DNA from: Primula veris
Taxonomy: Eukaryota > Streptophyta > Magnoliopsida > Ericales > Primulaceae
Assembly: GCA_963682055.1 (NCBI GenBank)
Contig: OY821745.1
Location: 1,743,501-1,807,500 of the forward strand
Length of the DNA stretch: 64,000 nt
Direction of reading: 5' to 3'
The position numbers were made by a program, and so were the translations under genes. The number at the start of each line of letters is the position of its first letter. Position 1 is the first letter of the stretch. Positions 23,601 through 35,600 of the stretch are shown piece by piece. Below the pieces are notes generated by a model. The model searched no databases. It was not told the origin of the DNA and saw only the letters and a list, made by a program, of their open reading frames with translations.

Positions 23601-26600
23601 AACAAAAGCATAAACTTCAAACTTCACTCCCCCTATTTGTCAGCAACCAATGGAATTAGTCACTTGGAATATCACATTGTGGGGGTCTTTCTCTTAGAGG
23701 ATTCTGCCTGACCACTTCTTCATCTTCTTCATTGTCATCCTCACTGCTGATTGAGACACCATCACTATCATCATCATCCTCACTCTCAATAATGTCCACC
23801 AGCAGCTTATTGATTTGATAATCATCAGCATCCAATTCAGCTCTCCTTTCTTGATTATAAGCCAGCTTCTGGAGTAAGTACCACTTTACTCCTTTCTTCT
23901 TTGCTGAAGGAGCAGATGAAGGTTCTTCTTCCTTTTCTTTCCCTTTGTCCCCAGAAATGTCATTGACATGTCCTTCCTTCAGTAGTTTGGCAGAAATATA
24001 AAGAGCAGAGGGACAATCTGTGATTGGTTCATGAGTGATACTAATGGGAAAATCTCTATGCATAGAAGAGACTTGGCCCAGAAGTAGACTAGATATGAGG
24101 CAAGGGAAAGGAAGCAGAATGGAAGGTGAATTATCATCACTAAATTCCTTTATAAGATTAAAAATATGAAGGCCAAGGTTGATGGGTAGTGAAGACATAA
24201 TCCTGTATAGAAAAATAGCCATATCTTTGTTGACTTTGGAAGATTGTTTGGTGGGTGTCCAGTTAAACCTAGCAATTTTGTGCAACACAGCAGCACTTAA
24301 TGTGAGAGAGGATGTTTTGATGGAATGACCATCAAACCTATTGTTCTTTCCAGTTAGAATTAAAGCTAGAATTTCTAAATCTGGTTCAGCATTGTTGTCT
24401 ATAGTAGGACTGGGACAACACAGATAGTCATTAATCAACTTAGGTGTGAAATCCAAAGTTACACCTCTCAAAAACACTCTTCCATACTTAGGATTACCCT
24501 CTTCAAAGACACCACTGCTTAAATTGGAATAGAATTCTTTAACAACAGCAGGGTAATAGGAGTCTGCATAACAAACAGTTTTGGCTAATCCAACAGCAGA
24601 GAGTAATTTCTCAACATACACCTGTATGTGAGGATAGCTAACTAAATTGAGCCTTCTTTCACACAGAATTTCTTTACTAGCCATTCCTCTAAACCTCCTA
24701 TATGTTGTCCTACTCCAGAAACGAGGATCAACATTATTGTTTGTTGGAACATACTCAAACTTAGCAGTAACAGGGTCATTATCAAAATTCCTTCTAGCAC
24801 GCTTCTTAGTGCGCTTAATTTTGGGAGAGGAAGACTCACTTACCTTTGATTTGGAACCTTGACGTGATGGAGATTTATTCATAAAATCTCTGAGGGTGCA
24901 ATCATCATCAGAATTGGGGTTTTTAGAAGGGATTGATGACATGGTTGCAACTGGGGTTAGAACCTTACTTAGAACCTTGCAGTGGGTTTCTACAGCAAGC
25001 CTAGGGTTTTACAGAGATGAGAGAGAGAGAGTTATTCTGTAAAAAGTAATTGATTTTGGATAGTAAAAAGATGTTTGTATAAATAGCAATAAAGACCATA
25101 TCTTTTTGAAATTGGAAATAGATACATGCAAATCAATTAAGCAGCAAATTTAGGCTTAAACATAGGAAGTATTTAATCAACAGATTTTAAAAGAAAATCA
25201 TACTAAGATTACGCAAGAAACAGTTGGCAATAAGATAACTTCAGCCAATTAAACAGATAAACATTCCTTTTTCAAAACAGATTCATCCAAAATTTGAAAA
25301 ATCAAACATTGAAGCTTTAAGGAAATTTGACTTGATTCAAGATAAAAACAAAACTTAAACAGATATCTAGCTTTTAGGAGAACAAAAGAAATCTAGCAAT
25401 TTACTCATGAAAATATGTTTATCAAAGAATAACACTAATAAAGATTAAATTTTAGGAGCTTAAAATGAGCAAATCCGTTTTTATTTCTACACAAAAACTA
25501 GTTTGATGACCTCAGCAAGGAAAGAGTATAAGTGATGTCAAAATTTTACAAGACTTTGTCTTGACAGCTATAACAGAGACTGAGGTTTCAACTGATGTTT
25601 CAACTGAGCTTGCAACCAGTATTTTTAACACAAGGTTTCAACTGATGTTGCAACTGAACTTCCAACCAACTATAGAGAGTGTGAGGTTTCAACTGATGTT
25701 GCAACTGAACTTGCAACCATCATATAAAATTGCACTTTGTGCTAGCAACTCTATTACCAGAGAGGTTTTTAAGGACAAGTTACCTCACATCTGTTTTTGA
25801 GACACCAAAAAAGCGGTTTTTTCAAGACAAAAACATCATAGCTCAAAATAAGACTTTAACCTTAGAAATAAAACTTATTAAAGATACTCAATACAGACAT
25901 ATTTAGCAAAAGTATTCAATTAGATTGATAATGACATACCCCTATGTCACTTCTTAATGATTCAAACTTGTTTGTATCAAGGGGCTTTGTGAAAATATCT
26001 GCTAGTTGTCTTTCAGTTGAAACATGTTCTAAAATTAAGCTCTTTTCTTCAACTAGTTCTCTAATAAAATGATGCCTAAGATCAATATGTTTGGTTCTGG
26101 AATGTTGAACTGGATTTTTGGCTAAATCTATAGCACTTTTGTTATCACAAAACAGAGTTAATATCTCTTGTTTAACATTGTAATCAGTTAACATTTGTTT
26201 CATCCAAATAAGTTGAGTGCATCCACTTCCAGCTGCAACATATTCTGCCTCAGCAGTAGATAAAGATATGCAATTTTGCTTTTTACTGAACCAAGAAACA
26301 AGATTATTTCCAAAATAAAAACAACCACCAGAAGTACTCTTTCTGTCATCTATGTTTCCTGCCCAATCTGCATCACAGTAGCCACTAAGAAAATGGTTTG
26401 TATCTTTAGAATACCATAGGCCTAGATGAGGTGTTCCTTTTACATACCTTAGAATTCTTTTGACAGCTAGAAGATGAGGTTCTAAAGGATTTGCTTGATA
26501 TCTGGCACAAACTCCTACACTTAAGCAAAGATCTGGTCTACTAGCAGTTAAATACAGCAAACTTCCAATCATGGATCTATAAAGACTGGGACAAACATTT

Positions 26601-29600
26601 TTACCTTTATCATTTTTGGACAGTTTAAGGGTAGTACTCATAGGGGTTCTCTTCTCTTTACTCTCACTCAGACCAAACTTTTTAACAAGATTGTCTGCAT
26701 ACTTACTTTGGCACAGAAAAATGCCTTTCTCATTCTGTTTAACTTGCAATCCTAGAAAGTAAGTTAGTTCACCTCCTCCACTCATTTCAAATTCATTCTT
26801 CATGTCAGAAATGAATTCTTTTATTCTGTTATTAGAAGTAGAACCAAAAACAATGTCATCAACATAGATTTGAGCAATTATTATGTCCTTTGTGGTTTTC
26901 TTAGTAAACAGAGTTTTATCAACTCCCCCTCTGTTAAAACCTTTTTCAATCAAGTACTTGGTTAATCTATCATACCAAGCTCTAGGAGCTTGTTTTAGAC
27001 CATACAAGGCCTTTTTCAACAAATAGACATGTTCAGGAAAGTTAGGATCCTCAAATCCCTTAGGTTGACAAACATAAACTTCTTCATTAATCACACCATT
27101 CAGAAAAGCACTCTTTATGTCAAGTTGAAACAGTTTAAAATCATACAGACATGCAAGAGACAGCAGCATTCTAATGGATTCAATTCTAGCTACTGGAGCA
27201 AAGGTTTCATCAAAGTCAATTCCCTCAATTTGTGTATAACCCTGAGCTACCAACCTAGCTTTATTCCTGATAATCACTCCATCCTCATCACTTTTATTTC
27301 TAAAAATCCATTTAGTTCCTATAACATTTTTATTAGAAGGTCTGGGTACTAAAGTCCATACATCATTTCTCTCAAATTGGGCCAATTCATCCTGCATAGC
27401 TAAAATCCATTCACTATCTTCTAGAGCTTCTTTTATATTCTTAGGTTCTAACTGAGAGATATAACAAGCAAAGTGAACAACATTATTTCTTTTACCTCTG
27501 GTTTTCATACCTGAAGTAACTTCTCCTATGACATTGTCAAGAGAATGATTTTTCTGAGTCCTTACATAGCGAGGCCTGCTAGTTGACTGAGCATGAGAAC
27601 TTTCTTCTTCTTCTTCTTCAGATTCAGCAGCATTTTGGGTTTCAACTGTGGTTCCAACCTCAGTTCCAACCTCAGTTGTAACCTCAGTTGCAACTGGACT
27701 TCCAACCACTCTGGGACTTCCAGTTTGTTGTGTTTCTTCTTTCTCTTTTTCTGTAGTCTCAGACTGTTCATTATCACCTGTAATCTCATCAACAGTTTTT
27801 AGGTCATCAAATAACACATTATAAGATTCCATAACACAGTTTGTTCTTTGATTGAAGACTCTAAATGCTCTACTGTTCTGAGCATAACCAAGAAAAATCC
27901 CTTTATCACTTTTAGAGTCAAATTTACCAAGATGCTCTCTATCTCTGAGAATATAGCAAACACATCCAAACACTTGAAAATACTTTACATTGGGTTTTCT
28001 ACCTTTCCATATTTCATAAGCTGTCATGGAAGTACCTTTAGTAATATAAACTCTATTAACTATATGACAGGCAGTATTAACAGCTTCAGCCCAAAATCTA
28101 TTGGCAAGTTTCTTAGAGTTAAGCATTACTCTAGCCATTTCCTGAATGGTTCTATTTTTCCTTTCAACTATGCCATTTTGCTGTGGAGTCTTAGGAGCAG
28201 AGAACTCATGACATATTCCTAAGGAGTTGCAGAATTCTTTAAACCTGATATTTTCAAATTCAGTTCCATGATCACTTCTAATCCTAGCAATATTACCACT
28301 AGTGGAACCTTTTTCAACTTGCAGTTTTAAGCACAGAGTTTTGAATAGTTCAAAAGTTTCAGACTTATCCTTTAAGAACACTACCCAAGAGTATCTAGAG
28401 AAATCATCTACAACTACTAGAATGTACTTCTTACCACCTATACTGGCAGTTTGCATAGGACCCATCAAGTCAATGTGAAGAAGTTCTAAGACTCTTTTAG
28501 TGTAGATTAGACTAGTACTTTTGTGTATACTTTTGGTTTGTTTTCCTATAGCACAATCACCACAGACACTTTGAGTTTTAGCACTGAGTTTAGGAATTCC
28601 TCTTATCAACTCTTTTTTAACAAGCTTATCTAAAGTTTTGTAATTCACATGCCCAAGCCTTTTATGCCAAATATCTGCATTATTAGTAATAGCTTGATTA
28701 CACCTACTTTGAGGCAATTCTTTTTCAGCTTTTTCAAACACATAGCAACTGTTGGTTGATCTAACTCCAGTCATGATTAAATCATTGTTAAGATTAGTAA
28801 TTAGACACCTTTCTTTGTCAAATTTAACAGTCATTTCATTATCACAGAGTTGACTGATACTAATTAGATTAGCTTTTAGACCATCTACAAGAAAAACATC
28901 CTCAATATCAGGCATTCCAGGTTTGTTTAAGGTACCTTTACCAATAATTTTACCTGTATCTCCTCCTCCAAACACAACAGTGTTACCTGTAAGAATGGTG
29001 ACATTTTTTAGGAGGCTTGCAGTACCTGTCATATGCTTAGAGCATCCACTGTCAAAATACCAATCATTAGAAGTAACAGCATTCAAAGAGTTGATAACAG
29101 CTTTGTTGTTAGCAACTAAGATTGCTTTTTCTTTAACTTTCCAAACCCATTTCAAATTTTTATTGACAGAAGCCAACCAGGTTTTCTGGGAAATGTACTT
29201 TCTGTTCCTTTTTAAATAACACTGGACTTCAGAATGACCAGGTTTTTTACAAAAATTGCACAATTTCAACCTACAGTTATTCAGTTTGTTCATGGTTGCA
29301 ACTTTGGTTGTAACTGAGCTTCCAACCTTCTTTACATAAACCTGCGTTTTATTCCTGGTTGCAACTCTGGTTGCAACTGAGCTTCTAACCTTGTGATCAA
29401 AATCATGAGTTTTAGCTTTAGCAACAGCTTCAATAAAAGTAGTTTTTCCTGTACTCTTACCACCATAGTACCCTAGACCACTGATATCTTTGGATCCTCT
29501 AGAATATGACAGCATGTCATCTAATTTATCTGAAGCAGAGACATTCAGCAATTTTATTATCTTTTTAGTTTCAGTAAGTTCAGCCAGTTGTAATTTAAGC

Positions 29601-32600
29601 TTCTCAGTAAGATTTTTGACCTCATCCTTTAGATCAACATTCAGCTTGCTTATGATCAAACATTGTTTACTCAGACTTTTATACTTTTCATACAGAACAA
29701 GGTATTGCTTAGTAATGTTTTCATCAGAGGGCTCTTCCTCATCACTGCTATATGTTTCACAGGCAGTTGTAACTGGGGTTGAAACATGCTCACAGTCACT
29801 TTCATAAGTAGGTTCTTTTTCAGTGATTATTCCCATGAAATTAACAAAATTTGAACCATCCTCTTCATCACTGTTACTCTCAGAATCACTATCACTATGA
29901 GTGGTTATATAAGCATTTTTGTTTCTTTTTAAAGTGTTTGCACACTCAGCCTGAATATGACCAAAACCTCTACATTCTCTACACTGAATCTCTTTAGATT
30001 TGTATTCTTTGTTATCCTTTTCTTTGGAATTCCACTTTCCTGTAGAGTTATTATTGAATCTAGACTCTGTCTTAAACTGGTTATCCTTTTTCTGAAAGTT
30101 TTTAGATGAACCAGTATCATCCTCCTTTTTCTTATAAAACTTCTTGTACACCTTTTTTGCAAAGAAAGCTAGTTGTTCTTCATCACTCATTTTATCACAG
30201 GTATTAGATTCAGATTTCTTAGCTTGAAATGCTATTCCCTTTTCTGGTCTTTTATGTTTGAAGAATTTCAGTTCATGTGTACTAAGATTTCCTATGAGTT
30301 CTTCAAGTTTAAGATTATCTAAGTCAGTTGATTCTTCAATAGCTGTGACCTTAATTTCAAACCTTTCTGGGAGTGACCTAAAAGTTTTCTTAACAAGCTT
30401 AGCATCACTGTATTTTTCACCTAATGTTCCAGCTTGATGAGCAATGTGGCAGATTCTACCATTAAATTGTTCAATGTTTTCATCTTCCTCCATTCTTAAG
30501 TTCTCAAATTGGGTAGTTAACTGTTGAAGTTTGAAAGCTTTTACTTTAGTTGTTCCTTCAAAAGTAACTTGCAAAATATCCCATGCTTCTTTAGCTGTTT
30601 CACAATGAGAGATATACCTGAATACGCTGAGAGTTACACCAGCAAAAATCAAGTTTATGGCTGTTGAGTTGGCACTTGATTTTCTGTCTTCTTCAGCAGA
30701 CCATCTGTCTTCAGGTAAGAGAATCAGTTCTCCTTCATTATCCATGGTAGTTGGAGCCTCCCATCCATACATAACAGTCTTCCATGCATGTTCATTCTGC
30801 TGTTTGATGAAGGACCTCATTCTAATTTTCCATACTCCATAGTTTACTCCTCCTTCAAGCAATGGAGGTTTGTTGAAGGCGTTTCCTTCCCTCATTAAGT
30901 CCATTTTTACTAGAACACAGGATCCACACTAAGTAAGATCTAGTGTGAAGCTCTGATACCAAATGAAATTCCTATCCGTTGTTCTAGATGCAGTTTTGCA
31001 ATAAGGTTCCAAGTGGGGTTGGAACTGCAGTTTGAACCAAGTGTATAAGGTTTCAAGTGAGGTTGGAACTGCAGTTGGAACCAAGTGTATTAATGGACAG
31101 AAACTGTTTTAAAATTAAATGTACTTGGAAATAATTCACACGCACATTTAACAACGGAGTTCACCTAACTAGGCTACGTCTCCGGGGCACTTACCCAGAT
31201 TATGATATTATAAAAAGCTTACAATATATGACTCAAGTCTTAATGAAAAACTTAGACTCCCTCTATGTTTTTCTGCCTATCACTATATTGCTCCTACTCT
31301 ATAACTATCACTTATAAATCAATGGCATCCCACCATTGTTTTTCTTTTTAAAGCTCACGTGTATTCTCTCTAGAAAATAAGTTCTTTATAATTTAGAACA
31401 CACACCTTTACAAGCTTAAGTTACTAAGTATATAAACAAGTAAAAACAATCTTCTATCTTCAATATCTTTTGATTGCTTTTGACTTGGTTGATTAGCTTC
31501 AATCTCTCCAAGTATCACGAGATTCTTCAGCATGGATTGACTCTAATCATCTTTGATTAACACCTGTTTAGTAACACACTTGAAAGTAGGAGTTAATCTT
31601 TTCCTTTGAAAGGAAACATATAAAGATATGATCTCTTAAAGATAATATCTTTTCATAAACATATGAAACATTTAACTCCACATATCAATCAATCTTTATA
31701 CATATCTTTACTGAATATTATAAGAATCAAAAGATTGAATCAAGTGATAAGGACAAGCATAAGAATAGAGATATATAAATTAAAAGGAAACATAACCTTA
31801 TAAACTAATCTCTTTATATCTTTTATAAACATCTTTCCTTAACACATTAGTATTCTCAATAAACACATATACACGTTTAAGACCTTATGAGAATATATCC
31901 TACATACTTTAAAACAAATGATTAGCATTAAACAATTAGTAATGTAGAATAATGAAACAAGACAGAATTCTGTTTTAACAGCAGGTTGAACTGTGGTTGC
32001 AACTGAGGTTGCAACTGGTACTTGAAACCTGTCACCACAGGTTGTAACTTAGGTTGCAACCAGTACTTGAAACCTAATACAACTAACTTAGTAGGTTGTA
32101 ACTGAGGTTGCAACTGGTACTTGGAACCTGTCAATCCTGTCTTAGTTATTAATAACAGTTAGGATTTATTTAGTAAAAACCAATAGACAATTAACAATAT
32201 TTAGACCAGAAATCTGGTCCTAACAAATAACCAGTTGAATACTTGTAAAAATTCATACTAATCAGTAGTTATTTCAGTGGTGCATTATTTCAACAAGGAA
32301 AATGATCGGAATCTTAGAAGACCAGAAACAGAAAAGAAGAAACCACTAATTGTGCGATTGCAAGGGGTCGTTCCACCAGTGGGAATCTCTATAAAAGAAG
32401 GTAAGTGTGACATTCAAACATGATCAAAAGCTAATAGTAATTTAACTGAAAAAGATTCTTTGATATCCCATCTTTAATTTCTGTAAAATTATATTGTGGT
32501 CTGTAGAACCAAAGATTGAAGAAGGAAATCTACTTAAACGACGATGTTCTGGAGTTGATAGCACAACTGACCCTTTGCCAATGAAGAAAAGAAAGGTGCA

Positions 32601-35600
32601 CTTTAATTTAGGTAATCTACCAAGTTCTGCTCTCTAATTTTTACTTTTTCTACTATCAATCTCAGCTCTGTATATATTTCCGAGGTCATATTTAGTATTA
32701 TATTATCTTTGAATACCTAGATCCAGTAGTTGAAAAAATAGAGCAATCCAAGGGTTGGTCGGGTGAGAAGATTTCAGACACATATACTGCTGCAGAGGAA
32801 CATGGAAAGGGGTCCCGAACGTGCAATAACCCATTTACAGTAACTAGAAAACCAGATGAGGCAAGTTTGTATGTTTTCTTGCGCTGCAAAAATTATTTGG
32901 GTGTTTTGCGAATAGCCATATCAAACTTTGAAATTGCATAACCCATTATAGTTCGTCTAGATTTTTTTTTCACCATCTACTTCTCTGACATTTATGCATC
33001 GGAGGCAGCATAATTAGTGCTGACATTAATTTAATATAAAAAAAAGTCTGCTCGTCTTTTTTAATGGAGTTTTACGTCAAATTGCTCAAAATGATATATT
33101 TGTTAACTCTATCTTGAACAATAAATTTAGACCTATGAAAACAACCATTTCCAAATCAGGAACTCAAAACACATCTTGACATTTGAATATTGGTCATCTG
33201 GTTTGCAGAAAAATTATGGCATGTTAGTAACCGAAGTATACGAGTGTCATGTGCAAAAAACATGTAGTACTTGGGGGGTTATTTACATTTGAACCCACAT
33301 TCGTTTCAAAGTGCTGTAGTATCGCTTCACTGTGTTTTTCTACAAAAGTACCCTAGGCTGATGAAACAAATATTTATGTGAGCAAGATAACAATGTTGTC
33401 CACTACCCTTTCTCATGTTTAAACCTGATGTTGCACAACATACATTGAAATCAGTTCCAGTTGTTTAGGCCATTCTTGACATGCTTTTTCCTTTTGTGCA
33501 ATTTGAAAGTTTGTACTGATATGAACCATGAGTCATTTCATTTGAGTGAGAAATGGAAAATTGCCTAGTAATGCTTTGCCTTCTGGGTGTTTCATCTTTC
33601 TCTTTCTTTTTTCTATCGTTCTCAATTTTTTTTTTTTGATGCAGGAGTCAAATAAATGGTTCAGGGAACAAGTAAGTTATCTTTTAATGATGCTTTTGCT
33701 ATCAGTGCAAAACTTTGATTTCCTGTAATGACGATGAATCAAGATTTGTTTTATAAGTTTATATTTGTTGCGGAAAGCGCTGTCCTGCTGCAATTATGAC
33801 CTTAACAATTCAGAAACATGGAACGCAAAAAAATAGTTCTAGGAATACTAAGAATGGGGAAATTTTAAAAGAATTGGGCTTTTCTGTACGAACAACAATC
33901 TTTTGATGAAATTACTTAAATAGTGAATTGAAAACTGTTTAGGTAGTGGATTAAATAAAAATTTGTTTAAAATTCAGGGATACAGAATTGAAGGAGGTGC
34001 TGAAAATCAACTAAAAAGTTGTAGTTCAGTACCCTCAAAAAAGAAACCAATAGTTGACGATTCTGAACTGGGATTGCCCCGTCGTTTGGTGTAGAAGAAT
34101 TAATTACCATGTACTTTTTGCATATTTATGTGCCTTTTGGTTTGCAGCCTTGGGAAATAAAGATGCAGAGGGCTCATGAAACGGACGCTCTTGTACTACT
34201 GGAAAACCTGGATCCTTCTTATACTTCATCAGAGATTGAGGTTGTCTAGTCTCAATTTAAAGTTATTAATACTAGCTTTTGGGCCTTGTTTGGAATAACA
34301 TAAACTCAAGTAGCAAAATGAATAAAGGTTGTACGACTAACAATCAAGACCTCTTCAGGTTTGGGTCAAAACAAAAAGCACCACACGCACTTCAAGTTCA
34401 ATCAAACATGCTCCCTAAGTTACATACTTATTACCCTTATTTTACTTTTTTGACAGGTTAAAAGTTCTTTAAACCTTTCATAAGTACTCCCTCGCTCCCT
34501 TTATAAGTATCATGTGCGAAAATAGCACTTATTTATGATGGAAAAAATCGTAGCTAAATTGTTATGATGCATATATTTTACCTAAAACTTTTAATATAAT
34601 GCAAAATACTTGTACCTAAATTTGTATTAAGAATATATTTGCCAAGCCTATATGAGAATTCTTTTAATGTCCTCTTAGAATATCATATAGTATATGAGAG
34701 GCTTCTTTTTTTATAGTATCTGGTTTTAGATGTGGATTTCATCAATTCATTGTATCAATTTCCCCTTACTCTACACTTTTTTGTATGACTTCTTGTAAAA
34801 CTCTCTCTAAGTTGAACCTTTTATAGTGTATATAACATTTACAAGATACCAGCCAGTGATAGCCCAGTACAAAACATGCTGATTCATATCAAGTTTAGTT
34901 TTCAATAGTATTGAGTACAATGGAAATATCATCTTGTAACCCAAATAAATTGGAACTTTTCACTCCTTAATTGTGTCCTAGAAGTTAACTAGATACGCAT
35001 CTGATAATCCTAAACAAACTTTTTTTCCTATAGGACATTGTTTGGAATGCCTTACATCGGAAAGTTGATGCAAAGATGATTCACTGCAGCATACCCTCCA
35101 GCAGCATACCTTCAAGTTCTCATAATGGTATAACATTCATTATTATTTCTTTGTAATTATTTTGCTTAAATGGAAGCACTTGATCTCTCGTGATGGAATA
35201 CTAAATTTTCCATATCTTATCAGGAAAAGCCTTTGTTATATTCAAATCAAGAGAGGCAGCTGAATCTGCAATCTGCGAATTAACCAGGAAGTGCCTGGTG
35301 CTCACAGACGGAAGGTAGATTTTTCTCTTTTTTTAAGTGTTTCAAACTTTTTAAAGTTAGATAGCGGTGCTTTTTCTTTTTCCCGAATTTGTTAGAATAA
35401 CTAATGATCTTCTTACCTTGTATGTCTTTCTGTTTCTAGTGATCATAGGCCAGTTGTCGCTAGATATCTAAAGAACCTCAGAGAAAAAACAAAATTTTCC
35501 GGCCATCTTATAATTGACAGGAGGAGATATCAGAAGCAATATCATGATATGGTACTATTCCACTTTGTCCATTTACTTGAGCCTATTATATGATGTATCT

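Larger units (their letters stand above)
22023..32225 (-). mobile_element. Full-length Ty1/Copia LTR retrotransposon, Sirevirus-like, 10,203 bp
   Basis: The element is bounded by TG...CA LTRs and a 5-bp target duplication AATAA (22018-22022 and 32226-32230). On the minus strand the order is 5' LTR (30964-32225), primer-binding site, gag-pol ORF (30904-25916), a 0.97-kb spacer, a second ORF (24942-23656), polypurine tract, 3' LTR (22023-23284). The LTRs are both 1,262 bp and look identical by eye, so insertion is recent. Integrase lies before reverse transcriptase, which defines Copia. Long LTRs, a long gag-pol and an extra ORF after pol fit the Sirevirus (SIRE/Maximus) lineage. It sits antisense in an intron of the ASI1-like gene. 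Confidence 0.96.

Noticed and set aside
23656..24942. Independent host gene nested in the intron
   Set aside because: It lies between pol and the 3' LTR inside the element, in sense with it, so it belongs to the retrotransposon.
27029..29807. Several plus-strand ORFs of 60-124 aa
   Set aside because: They are antisense shadows of the gag-pol ORF.
34486..34740. Another Stowaway MITE starting ACTCCCTCGCTCCC
   Set aside because: Only a left-end-like motif is visible; no matching right end or TA duplication was found.
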